Made by a program: the position numbers and the translations under genes | Notes under the pieces: generated by a model | Databases searched by the model: none | The model's input: the letters and a program-made list of their open reading frames with translations, nothing else | What the model was told of the DNA's origin: nothing | In this document: positions 22,579-34,200 of the stretch, piece after piece | How the letters are laid out: every line of letters starts with the position of its first letter | Numbering within the stretch: the stretch's first letter is position 1 | Assembly: GCA_039881045.1 (NCBI GenBank) | Contig: JAYWVB010000002.1 | Location: 992,001-1,056,000, forward strand | Direction of reading: 5' to 3' | From: Chaetomium olivaceum | Taxonomy: Eukaryota > Ascomycota > Sordariomycetes > Sordariales > Chaetomiaceae | DNA length: 64,000 bases

Positions 22579-24455
22579 CGCTGATGTCGAGTGTTTGTTC
22601 AAACGGCTTATGGGGAGGGTGTCAGCCACGACTTGGGTTGGTGTTAGTACCGAGGGCCGTTGCAAAAAGGCTAGTTGAAAGAACTATAGAAGGGCCTGGA
22701 ACGGTTTATCTATCACCGCCGCCGGCTGAACGGGATCCCTCGTCTAGAAGAAGACGCGGAGCACACATCATAAGATCCGCGGGAGACGGCACTAATAATA
22801 TCCAACAAGCCACACAATCGACACTCAAACCATGGAGTCCCCAGCATCGCTTATTTGGCTTGAAAGTCCAAACATGGGATAGCCAAGCCGCCAATGACAA
22901 AAATCCCAGACGGGATTCAAAACGTTAGATCCAGAGATCGGGAGCAGCCCTACGCCAGGTGTGGTGGCTTGAACCGCGGAGAGAGGTGGAGGCGGAGGCA
23001 AGGTGTGCACCATGTAACAGCGGGCCGATCCAGGTGTGCTACGAGATCTCGCAACCAACGCCCCAAGACGGCAGGTAGATCGTGGTCGTTGTCCATGTAC
23101 CAGTCATGCAACGGAGGATCCATGCAAGACCCGCAGCAGGCGGCTTAAAAACGAGAGCCTCAACCAGGGTCTGAGGTCATCTAAATGTGGCTGCTACTGC
23201 TTCACCCGGCGCCATGTGCGGCTCGTGAGGGTCTGCCGTGCTCACGGGCCGCGGTTCTGGATGGCCCAAGAAGTTGGATGGGCGGCCGAGCAGTCGGTTG
23301 GACGCCTGGTGTTTCAGATCCCCGAGCTGTGAAGCAGCTTACGGTTAGCTTTTCTAGCCCGTTTAGGAGTCAACATGCTCAGAGCCTCAAACACACAAGA
23401 GGTTTAGTCAGGCTTTCGGTTGATGCCGTCTAGGGCCGTGGAAGGCATTGCCATATGTCGGCGGAGTGATCTTCACGCTAGAGGGGGATCGTGAAAGGGC
23501 AGATTCAGATGACATGACATTTGTAGCCCTTGTATTTGAGAGACGTAGGTAGTCAAACGTGAAAGACCTAGAGAATCGAGGTAGTTGCGGTACCCGGAAA
23601 CTGAGTCAGTCTTCGGCAGACGATATTAGCCAACATCAGCAGCCGTTTGATAGTCAACTGAGATCCGGGTTGTCGCAACACGCAAGACCCCAAATGTCGG
23701 CTCGACAGCTCGCCAGATCTGCTTTGTCTTTGGGTTCGAGGGGGTGTAGTGGTTGTCTCATCGACGCCGGGAACCGCAGATCATCAAAGTCTATCCCCAG
23801 TCCCGGCTGAACACGTCGTCAATGCGGACCTTCATGAAACTGTTCTGAACGAGCGTGGTGAGAGTAGGCGCCAGAGCTGTCCGTTTCCATATTGGTTGCG
23901 ATAAAGGTAAGTTGTGATGTCCCGATCACGTTCGTGGATAAAGTGCAGAACAAAACACGACAAGATCGTAATGCCCCTAACTCAGCGAGGACTTACGTAT
24001 GTACTAGGGATGCCGCTTGCTGGATCGGCTATTGATCCCAAAACAACAGGCCGTAGTTGTCTATTCACTCTATTTCAGAGCAGACCACATTTGCATTTGC
24101 ATCATCATTCGGTGTCCCATGGTGCATATTGGCCGCCTTTCTTCAGTTATCGGGATGCTGGGTGGCTGACCCGTCTTTTTGAACATGAACAAAACAGTGT
24201 CGATCACGGCCCGTTTCTCGGTTTGCATGAAGGCGTTCTGAAACGTGCGCAAAAAACCAAACGGAAAGTCCCAACAACGTACCAAGCTTTTTTTCATCTA
24301 TATGCGTACAACACCAGACACGGATGGTATCAGACCTCGCCTCCAAGGAGATGCCTCCCAAGCAACACCCAAAACGCCGCCCAATGCAGAATACTGGCAA
24401 CCCACCAAGCCCCCGCCATCCAAATAACCGCCACTGCCACTAAATAAACCATGCA
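22579..24455. other. Intergenic, no gene seen
   Basis: About 1.9 kb between the RGS-like start and the Sof1 3' end. Numerous short frames exist, none with motifs or spliceable continuity. It includes the RGS-like promoter near 22600-23000. I found no tRNA-like or repeat structure. Confidence 0.5.
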
Positions 24456-26341
24456 TTATTGCTGCTTGACCAGCACCGCCTTCTCCCGCTCGCCCTTGCG
24501 CTTCTGGAACTTCTTGTCCGAGTGCTTGCGCTCGTTCTCCTCGCGCCGCTTGATGGCCCCCAGCTCGTCGCGCTTGATCTCGCCCGCCTTCTTGATAACC
24601 TTGGGCAGGTGACGGTGGCGGCGAATGCGCTTGATCTCGGGCATGTGCGAGTATCGCTCCATGAGCGCACTGTTGTACTCGAGCGCCTGTCGCTGCTTGG
24701 TCGACTTGACACCGCTGCGCTCCGACGCGTTGGCGCGCCACAACCGGAGGTTACCCTACAATAGGGTTAGCAAAACGGTAAGATAAGGGGCCGCAGTAGA
24801 GGGATGGGCGTACGTCGTCGCTTCCGCTGAGGAGATACTTGGAATCCATGGTCCACATGGTCCGGAACACCCTTTGCATGCGCTTAGTGTGGTAGATGTC
24901 GCGGGACTGGCCCTGGTCACGGCGCCAGATCCGGATGGTGCGGTCCTACGAGCAAGTCAGCGGTTGTGATCCCGAACCTCACTGGCTTTCATAACGAAGA
25001 CTTACATAAGAGCCGCTAACCAGCTCCTCGCCAGTAGGGGAGAACTCAACATCCATGACGGCCGCAACATGACCCTTGTGGATATTCTGCGCCCTGTTGA
25101 AATTCCTGGCATCGAAAACATAGATGTTGTGGTCTAGAACCGTCAGCATTACACCCCTTTGAGAGCCCATACGTAGCGGGGCCCGTACCTTCTGACGCTA
25201 CAGCCATGTTCATAGCTTCCATCGGGTTAAACACAATACGGTTGGCCGCAAACTGGAGCACCGTCTTGATGACAGGCACTGCACTCAGGGGTCAGTCCCA
25301 ATTCCTTCTTCGGGTTCAGGTGTAACTCACTGTTTGTCCGCAGGTCGAAGAGGATGAGAGAGCGGTCGGTGGCCACGGAGCCAATCACGGATGTCTCGAC
25401 CTGGTTGAAGCAAACATCGGTGATGGTGTCTGTGAAGTTGGGCCATTGTATTGTCTGCGCGGCAGTGCTCTGATCAAGATCCCATACCCGAATGCACCCG
25501 GCGCCCGACGAACCGGCAAAAACGTTCCCGGTTCTGTGAACAGACAGCGATGTGTACGGCCCACCCTCCTGCCAAGTTGCAATCGGTGTGGTGTCTTTGG
25601 GCGTGTTATAGGGGTCCCACAGCTTGATACCGTCGGTAGCGCACGAGAGGAGCTTCTTGTCGTTGGTGAAGGTTAACCCCTTGACAATATTGGAGCTGAG
25701 ATATATAGTCAGCATTGAGGCTTCCGCAAGCCCGATAAAGCACTTACTGAGCAGCTGTACGCCAGGTCTCGTCGTCGCGTGTTGTGAGATCCCAGACTTT
25801 TATGACACCGTCGCCGGACCCCGAAGCCACCGAGTTGAGAGAGTTCTTGTCCTGGAAATTGTCAGCCTCACAATTTATAAGCCCTAGGTAGCTTGCGGGG
25901 GCATACCTTGCACATGCTATATACGCCCTGAACGTGGCCGCTCCCTAGCTGGCCAAGGAACGGCTTAGCGAACATGCGCTCCCTTAGGCGAGTCAGCATC
26001 TACCTTCCATATGGTAACGATATATGTATCCTTACAGTTTGACCGCATTGAGGGCTCTTTGGCTGTTTCCCAATGTCAGAACTACACTCAGTCATCCCCA
26101 AGCTGCCTACGTACTATTCCCGAGCTCGTTCGAAGGGGTGGATTTCCGGGGCGAGATTGCGCGGTGCGCGCTGGACATCCGACCCCGGCGCTTGCTGAGT
26201 CGAGGTGGCCCGACTGAGGGCTTTGATCTGCCAGAAAGTATATTAGCACCGTATCGTTCGATGGTTGAGTCTCGCATGGTTCGGCGGCTTCTCTGAAGAG
26301 ATGGGCGTTGATTCTGCGTTGGGCGTAGGTCGTACCTTCAT
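24456..26341 (-). CDS. SOF1: Sof1/DCAF13 WD40 protein, small-subunit processome
   Basis: U3 snoRNP/SSU processome component needed for 18S rRNA maturation in the nucleolus. Ten exons: 26341-26336 (only ATGAAG), 26227-26115, 26062-26036, 25982-25907, 25851-25748, 25695-25331, 25278-25189, 25133-25006, 24945-24814, 24755-24456. All nine introns are 52-108 nt with consistent phases; total 446 residues, the usual family length. Motifs: HPFERAREY near the N terminus, WD repeats ending VIKVWDL, GIKLWDP, CIRVWDL, IYVFDARN and LRLWRAN. The basic Sof1 C-terminal domain follows (MPEIKRIRRHRHLPKVIKKA and a KR/E-rich tail). The 6-nt first exon is inferred from the splice sites (AAG/GTACGA, CAG/ATCAAAGC) and the family's MKIK-type start. 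Confidence 0.93.
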
Positions 26342-26831
26342 GATGTCTTCGGTGGCTGTAGCTTTGAAGTCTTCGGTAGTTTGGGCTGGGGCTCGGGAAT
26401 CAATCGGATGGACGTAGTCGAGTTCGATGTTGGTAGAGAATGCTTTGGTCTGCTTAGATACGCGAAGCTCGGCCACGGCCAATTCAGACGGCGCATCTCT
26501 AAATTTTGGCGGGGTCCCGCGGCAGAACTTCTTACCGCCTTAATTACCCAGCCACAAGAAGCCACAGCGGATGGAGATGCCAAGGCCAGCTGCCCATTAC
26601 GTCGGATTGCGGCCGCCTGGCGGGACCTGAGCTGGATGCTGGGCTGCAGGGCATTGGCGGGCGTTGGATTTGGAGCTTCAACGGCAACCACACACGCACC
26701 CAACACCAACACAACCATCACAACCAACCATTACCGACGCTGCCCGCGACGAATCTCCCCATTCCCGGGACTATCGTACTCCATACAAACAAATACCCCG
26801 ACTACCACATCTCTCGAACTTCTTCCGCACG
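26342..26831. promoter_or_regulatory. Shared divergent promoter, SOF1/RPN6
   Basis: 490 bp between two housekeeping start codons facing outward. One gene serves ribosome biogenesis, the other the proteasome. Open frames cross it but have no family support. I did not find a convincing PAC, RRPE or PACE-type element. Confidence 0.55.
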
Positions 26832-28222
26832 ATGGCGCAGGGCGACTCGGAGAGGGTGCGCGAGGCGCAGAAGCTGGCTAAGTCGGACCCGCGCAAGGCA
26901 GAGGGCATCTACAAAGAAATCATCTCAAAGCCGCCATCGGTGACATCCGACGCTGCCGTAAAGGAATACGAGGCCGCTCTTATCAGCTTGGGGGAGCTCT
27001 ACCGCGATCAGAAGTAGGTGGTGTGCCCATGATAGTCACTCGAGGGGCTCGGGTCTAACACCCCACAGGAACACAGATGAGCTCGCGGGCTTGGTAACCA
27101 AGAGCAGGACAGTGTTGTCGTCGTTTGCAAAGGCAAAAACAGCTAAGCTGAGTATGCTAACCTACCATATCCTCGTCTAATTTACCCATTTCACTAATAT
27201 GTTTTACCCCGCCAGTCCGCCAGCTACTCGACCTCTTCGACGCCATTCCCAACTCCCTCGATATACAAATCTCCGTTACAAAATCATGCATAGAATGGGC
27301 CACCTCAGAGCGCCGGAGTTTCCTTCGCCAGAATCTTGAGACGCGCCTCGTCACCCTTTACATGGCCAAGCAATCATACTACGATGCCCTCACCCTGATC
27401 AACGGCCTACTGCGTGAGCTCAAGCGCATGGACGACAAGCTGGTGCTGGTGGAGGTACAGCTTCTCGAATCCCGGGTGTACCATGCCCTTGGCAACATCT
27501 CCAAAGGCCGCGCCGCCCTCACTAGCGCCCGCACCTCGGCCGCCTCGGTCTACACCCCGCCGCTCTTGCAAGCGAACCTCGACATGCAGTCCGGGATGCT
27601 GCACGCCGAGGACAAGGATTTCCAGACGGCTTACAGTTACTTCATCGAAGCGCTTGACGGGTACCACTCGCAGGACGAGCCGGCACGCGCACAGGCGGCG
27701 CTGCAGTACATGCTGCTGTGCAAGATCATGTTAAACCTGGCCGACGACGTCAACCAGCTGATGACGTCCAAGCAGGCGCTCAAGTACGCGGGCCAGTCGC
27801 TCGAGGCCATGAAGGCGATCGCGCGGGCACACTCGAACCGGTCGCTCGAGGAGTACGAGCGTGCGCTGGCGGCTTACAAGTACGAGCTGGGCAGCGACGC
27901 TTTCATTCGCAACCACCTGCGCCGGCTGTACGACGCCATGTTGGAGCAGAACCTGATCAAGGTGATCGAGCCCTTCAGCCGCGTCGAGATCAACCACATC
28001 GCCAAGATGGTCGGGCTAGATACCCAGCAGGTCGAGCGCAAGCTGTCGCAGATGATCCTGGACAAGGTCATCATTGGCGTGCTCGACCAGGGTGCCGGCT
28101 GCCTCATCATCTTCGACGAGACCCACCGGGACGAGTCGTACGATGCGGCGCTGTCGACGATCGAGAAGCTGAGCAACGTGGTGGACGTTCTTTACACGAA
28201 TCAGGCGTCCATGTTGGAGTGA
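26832..28222 (+). CDS. RPN6: 26S proteasome regulatory subunit Rpn6 (PSMD11)
   Basis: PCI-domain lid subunit that clamps the 19S lid to the 20S core. Exons 26832-27013, 27069-27151, 27216-28222; introns 55 and 64 nt; 423 residues, close to the family's usual length. N-terminal helical repeats start AQKLAKSDPRKAEGIYKEII. The conserved MAKQSYYDALTLINGLLREL lies at the start of the third TPR-like stretch. The C-terminal PCI/winged helix carries SRVEINHIAKMVGL and QVERKLSQMILD, and the end is VVDVLYTNQASMLE. Start chosen at MAQGDSERV; more upstream in-frame Met codons lack conservation. Confidence 0.95.
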
Positions 28223-28541
28223 GCGTACGCGGGGGATGACTGGGTTTGTAACACTAGAGACACTTTTGCACGGGCGCTTAGAATAGCTGAACGTGAATGA
28301 ACCGAACCAACCGTACAACACTTCGCTGGTATCAAGCCTATCGATCTCCCAATGTCCAAACCCAAACGAAACCCCCAACGCCAGATGTACTGTATCAAAC
28401 TCGTAATCACTTCATGACATCATCCCACACGGTGCCGTAAACCCAACGAACTCCCTTATAGAACCAACCCAACCCTTTTCTCCACAACTCAGGACACTCG
28501 ACTCCCACATGGAATAAAAAACATCCCCATCAACCCCTTCT

Positions 28542-31500
28542 TCAAAACCCATTCTCATCCTCCTCCCCCACCCACTCCCGCTCCGCCTCCCAACCCCCAA
28601 TCGACGCCGAAACCAAAGCCGACCCGTGCCTGCCCCCCCTAGAGGAAGGCACCAAGCCCAACCGCCGCCTCTCCTCGCCCACCAGCAGCGCAAACACCCG
28701 CTTGGCAATCTGCGTGCCACCCCACACCGCCGGACCACCCGAACCACCATATCCATATCCATCGCCATTGCTGCCGCCGAGCTCCCCCAAAAACCCCTCC
28801 ACCACGTCTAAATGCCACGCTTGGATCTCCATCCGCTCGCCTTGTGCGGTGACTTGTTTACCAAGGAGCTGCCGTAGGCTGCCGCTAGGGGAGGAGGTTG
28901 AAGAGGAAGCGAGGCGGGCGTGGGGGGAGCGGGCGAGCAGGAGCTGCAGCTGGAGGGAGCCGCGCTTGCGGGCCTGGAGGAGCTCGTCGAGGCGCAGCCA
29001 GTGGGCGCGGGTCCATTTTGTGGGGGAGAGTCGTTGGGGTTGTTGTTGGGTTGCGGTGGTGGTGGTGGTGGTGGGTGTCGGTTGCTGAGGAGGTGAGGGT
29101 TTCGCGGCGGCGGTGGGTTCGTTGGGGGGAAGGGGATGACGAGGGTGATGGGGAGGGCGAGAGGGATAGAGATGGCGAGGAGGAGCGGTTTTCTTTGTCG
29201 GCTTCCGTGTTGTTGGTGACGACATTCCCGCGGCTGCTCCGTGTGCGGTCGTTCTTTTCGGGCGACATACTCGCGCGCCGCTCGGCTCGGGCCTGCGCCT
29301 GCGCCAGCGGAGAGAGCGTGCTGCTGGTAAATTCGACCACGCGCCCGGGTGTCTTGGGCTTGAGAGGCGAGCGGATACTTGATTTTGTTGGTGAAGCTGC
29401 TCGGTTTGGTAGCGGCCCACGCGGAGGAGACACGAAGCCTGATTCTTCTTCCTCATCTTCGCTTGCTCGTGACTGGGCATGCGGTCGCTGAGGCTGAGGG
29501 CGGGACCGAGAGAAGAAAGATGATATTTGATTGTCGCCAAAGAGCGAGTTTGCCGGAGCCACAGGCTTTGGTTGGAAGAGCGTGCTGTTGGCTTGTCGTC
29601 GGGAGGAGTAAAGTTTTTCTTCTGGGGAATATGGTCGAGAGGAGCATCCTCCTGGCTTTCCGGCGAGATCGTTCGCGGAATAGGAGCATCCACCCTTGCA
29701 TTGTTTACAAACAGGCGCTGCTGTGACGCGAAGCTTGGCCTCTGAGAAAGGTTTGCCGGAGCCTCCTCTCCACTCTGTGGGGATCTGTGTCGCTGGACAG
29801 GCGCGGCTGCTTGCTCCGGACTGCTTCGTTCGGCATTATTTTGGACGGGAGAAAATAGGTCAACACTCTTTTGGCGGGTTCCAATCTCAAGCTGCTTCTG
29901 TGGAACCGAGGGCAATCGGTTCTCGGCCTGCGGCTGAATATACTGAGAAAACAAGCCGTTGCCAGATGACTGCTGTCTTTGAACAGGTATGCTTCGTGGG
30001 TTTTGCAGGGTCGAGTCCATCTGCCGTGAGTTTTGAGAGCCCAACGCTTTGGACAAGCCAGCACCGGGTGCCTGGTCCATATCGGGAAGTATGGCGGGCG
30101 ACGAGAAGAAGGCGGAAAGGTCCGGTTTCTTCGCTGGCCCGTTGGCGGGTGCTGCTGCTTGCCTTTGACGAGTTTGAGATAACATGCTGAAATCTTCGTC
30201 CTCCATGGGCGAGTTTCTCTCGAATCGAACTGGGACTTGTTCCGTTCGGGTCTGCGCAGGTCTCCTGAGCTCTCTATTCTCATTCACAGGAGCGTCCCTG
30301 TTAGGAGCATTGTTGTGGGCTGACTGGTCTTCATCATCGCTGGAGATTAGGTGCCGAGTATTTTGCTCCCAAAGACGCTGCATTTTGTTCCTTTGAGGTG
30401 GTTCGCGGGGCGGCTCCCGCCTCGCCGGCACATTCCTCGGTGCAAAAGGGGCGGGACGTTGGGCTTCAATGGCCCATATGTCATCGTTATCGTCCTCCTC
30501 CTCTTCCTCGTACGTTTGTTCTTGCTGATCCAGAACCGCCTGCGGCCTGGTAGTTGTAGGTGGGGCCGTGACCGACATTGAGAAATCTGGTCGGTTCGGT
30601 CGCTGTTCTTGATTCCTTGGTCGGTTCGGTCGCTCTTCTTGCTCCCCTGGTCGGTTCCTGTCCGCATTTGGAAGCTCACGATTCGCAACCTCGCCCAAAA
30701 CAGGAGAGGCAGATCTTTGCGAGTGTCCCGCAGGACTGCCCTCGCCCTGCCAGCTCATCTGGTCGTCATCATGCACAGAATTTGCGCCTGTTGAACTAGC
30801 GACACTGACAGTAGCATCCCGATCAATTCCCTGCCGACCTGGGCGGCTGAACAAGGTAGTACGCACGGAGCCAGATGCAGCTGACTCGCCCGGATCCGGC
30901 CCAAACGGATCGTCCATGTTATCTGTCCCAGAAACTGAGACACGTGCCGGGGAAAGTGACTGGGCACGGCGGACGATGAAGTCCTTCATTTGATTCAAGG
31001 GCGCAAGCCAGGATCTCGACGGGGATTGGGCCAAAGGATCGATTCGGGTTTGCGGTGGAGACTGTGTCGCTGCGGTCGCTGGCACAGTAGGGGGGAGAGC
31101 TGGCACGGGCGACTGACTTGACTTAGGCACAGAACTCCGGAACGGGCTTCCGAGCACGCTGCCCCTCTCTGGGGGTGATGGTGGGTCCGATGTTATGAGT
31201 TGCAGGGCACGTCCGGCACGAACGATGGGGGAGAGAGTCGGCGGCGATGTGGTTCGGGGAGCGGTAGGTGCACGGAGTCGGGGTCTCGAGCTCCCAAATT
31301 CGATGATGTGAAGGAGGATAGTTGATCGGCAGGTGTTTCGGTCGAGTTGCGTCTGGTATGTTGCGCGGCGGCGTTGCTGAGAAGCACGGGGCTTTCGATC
31401 GGGGGAGAGGAGGGGATCTCGACATCCAGTGTAGGCCTCGGAGGCTTGGTGGGGGGGTTGTGGTCTTCGGTATCGGATGGAATCGGGGAGGGTGTCTCAT

Positions 31501-33151
31501 CAGGAGTCAACAGCCTATTCGTCTCAGATTGGGGGTTGGAGTAGTTCACTCTTGAGGGCCGCTCAATGGACGGTTGGATGTCCTCGGCTGCCTCTTCTGT
31601 CTGCGGCTGGCGGGGTCGCCCGGGAGTTGCGGCTATTAACACGGCCTCGGAGATTTCGGAGAAGGAATCGTCGTAGGCGCTCGTGTTCTGCGGCTCAAAG
31701 CTGGCCGGTGACTGCCGGGGCTCTGATGGCTGGCGGGGCGTTGGCGACTGACGGGGTGCTGGCGACTGACGGAGTGCTGGGGACTGACGGTCTCCTCGTT
31801 GAAGACTCTTGTGGGCAAGTTGCTTGGCAAGAGGTTGGGCCGTCGCCCTGCGTGGACTTCGCCTCAATGTGTGCGGTGAACTCGGAGGTGGTGGGAGCTG
31901 GAGTTTCGACTGTTGTTGTTGCCCACGGTTTTCCGACGTCGTTTCGTCGACACTTGGTTGTGGCTCGGGAAGGGGAGCGCTCGGCTCGGGACTCGCAATC
32001 TCTTCTACTGGTCTGTTTTGGCTTTGCCTCAGGGACTCCAGCGCGCCGTTAATGATTAGGCTCGTAGCCTCACCAAGTTCCTCGTGCGCCGGGGCCATTA
32101 CACTCGAGTTTGGCTGCATTGATGGCAAGGAACCGATGGAGATCATGGTGAACTCCTCCGCCATAATGGTGTCCTCAAAGTCATGGTCATCGTCTTGGTC
32201 ACTTGCCAATGACCCAGCCTCGCTGTATGAATCGCCTCCCCCGCCCATGTCCGGCCAGTCGTACTGTTGGTGTTCTGGTTCCTGTCGGGGCAGTTGAGGC
32301 TCTGGATCGGCGTGGTGGTCGTGAGTTGGCAATTCGGGTTCGCGGTTCGGTTCTTGCCTTTGGGGGATCGGTGCTGGTTGGCCCGGCAAGGTCGCGAGCC
32401 AGATATCATCATCCATGCCATCGCTTGGTTGATTCGTCGCAGGGGCAACCGATGCCTTGTCGTGATCCTCAGATTTTGAGGTGATTTCCTGCCCCAGGCG
32501 CGCTACTTCATCCCCAGTGATCGTTTGTTTCCTTGGCCTCACTCGTTTCCGCGGTTGGCTAGCCGGCGCGCCGTCCTTTGCTGGTGATGTGGCCTTGCGT
32601 TTCGTGGGACGCGGCGTCGTCTCGATCCCGATATCTGACGCAAGGTTATCCCTTTGGGGAGATGCAGAAGCGCGCCCCACGCTCTTCCGCCCCTTGGCCG
32701 GTGTCCCAGGCCTTTTGCGCCGCGTTGTTGCGGGAGTCCCCGACTTGCGGGGCCGGCCCCTCTTCCTCGGTGTCGCGTTGCTTAACGCGCCGCCCTCATC
32801 GTCGCTCAAGCCGCGCAAGGGCACTGTTGTCGTGACAATCGTTTCCCTCCGCGGTGTTAGGCGTCGTTGTTTCGGGGTGGGTGACTGGAAGAGGCGACGG
32901 CTGGTACTGCGCGTCCCCTCATCGTCGGCCTCGACTGTGACGCGTAGTCGTTGTGGTGTTCGTTCGTCCCCGACATCCAGCTCGAAGGTCTGCTTCCTTG
33001 GCGACGGAGCAAGGGCGGTAAACAGGTGTTCGGCAGCCTGGCTCTTCTTCTTGATGGCTGAGGGGGGCATCATGGGCGGGCTAAGGATGGGGTCAATTAA
33101 TGGATCGGGAGATGACCCCAGGTCCAGCGTGATGGTGCGCTCCTCCTCCAT
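28542..33151 (-). CDS. Very large AT-hook, intrinsically disordered nuclear protein; three frame breaks
   Basis: Apparently one gene of about 1,536 residues with no introns. It begins MEEERTITLDLGSSPD and carries two AT-hook-like motifs (RKRGRPRKSG and RKRVRPRKQT) in a basic region. These are followed by long disordered Ser/Pro/Gln/Glu stretches with repeated acidic patches each holding a DDDIW or DDIWAI core. The C-terminal about 170 residues look folded (KWTRAHWLRLDELLQARK; QVTAQGERMEIQAWHLDVVE; AKRVFALLVGEERRR). I recall such proteins being annotated as AT DNA-binding protein in Sordariales; function unknown, probably chromatin. The frame breaks near 31205-31216 (one base missing), again near 29560-29630 (one missing), and returns near 29045-29085 in a CCA microsatellite (one extra or two missing). 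Length 4610 becomes 4611 after these. The true start could be upstream of 33151. Confidence 0.65.
29055..29075 (-). repeat. CCA/TGG microsatellite in coding region
   Basis: About seven GGT triplets on the plus strand. In one frame of the minus strand they read polyhistidine, in another polythreonine. The AT-hook gene changes frame here, so slippage in this run, biological or technical, is the likely cause. Confidence 0.85.
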
Positions 33152-34200
33152 CGCAGCAATCCCGCTGTCGCCAAATTGATTGTCGCTGGCAAGGATGTTG
33201 CAAGACACACCAACAACCCAAACCCTCGTGGTCGCGCGTCGGTATCGATAACGGTGGCGTCGGTGCGTGATGAGGGCCAATGCAAAGTCTCTGTGCTATA
33301 CAGGAAATCCACACAAGATTGTTTACATGCTGCCCCTTTGGGCTAGTCTGTCCTGAACGCTCTGCCAATCACACCCTGTCGCATCGGCTCAGAAGCGGGA
33401 CAACCTTTTCCCTTAAAGTTAGCAACAGCCCCACTAATAAACCGGGGGAATCGAGATATCCATGCTCACATGCTCCGGACATCATCGAATGAGTATGGCT
33501 CGACCGAATAGCCCGACTGAATAACCCGACTTCAAGTTGAAGATCGGGGAAGCTTATGCACCCAATTAATTACTAATGCCGAATCAGAGGGATTGAACCT
33601 AGTTTGGACGACCTCGCGCCTTACACAATCTCCTGCTGGGCAAAAAAAACCGATACACCCAAAGTACACAGAGCTGTCTTGATGCGATATTCCTCGGTCA
33701 AATCGGACCCGAACTTAACAGAACGAAGTGGAACAAAATCTCTGGCTTTTTGTCTTCATCTTTGACAAATTAAACCCGAAATTAAAAAAACGAAGTGGAA
33801 TAAAATCTCTGACTTTTTGTCTTCTTTGTTTTTGGTGTATCAGTTTTTTTTGGCCAGAGGGAGACAATACAGACGGTATTCACGACAAGTCGGAGCTAAA
33901 TTGCGCCATCGGCAAGCAACGGCTTCCTGACGTCGTCCCTGTCCAACCAAGTCCATCTCGATCAATCATCATGCTTTGAAATGGAGGCTTAGAAAACAAG
34001 TGACGGCTTAGGGCGAATGCGCGAATGCACGAAGGGACGAAGGAAGAGATATATATATACTACATACTTGGATCACTTCAAACAACTTGAATATCTTCCG
34101 AATCATCATCATCTTCGCCGCCTCCTTCACAACCCAGTTCTACAACCTGACACCCCCTCATCACCATCTTTGGATAAACTGCCCCCTATCCAACAACACC
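33152..34200. other. Intergenic/divergent promoter region with a diverged direct repeat
   Basis: 1.05 kb between the AT-hook gene start (-) and the CmcJ-like gene start (+). Contains the 57-bp duplicated segment listed separately and A+T-rich sequence from 33540 to 33900. No gene is recognised. Confidence 0.5.
33701..33824. repeat. Two 57-bp direct repeats, 49/57 identical, 10-bp spacer
   Basis: Copies at 33701-33757 and 33768-33824. Comparing them by eye gives eight mismatches. In every one the first copy has G or C and the second has A or T; six are C-to-T or G-to-A. Period is 67 bp. It lies in the promoter interval between two divergent genes. Confidence 0.8.

Noticed and set aside
28885..29562. 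Separate small gene with polyhistidine
   Set aside because: It is the middle of the AT-hook gene; the surrounding frame breaks make it look independent.
33560..33650. tRNA-like segment on the minus strand (GGTTCAATCCC with flanking stem)
   Set aside because: The T-stem pairs poorly (CTAGG against CCTCT), the acceptor ends do not match and no anticodon arm can be folded.
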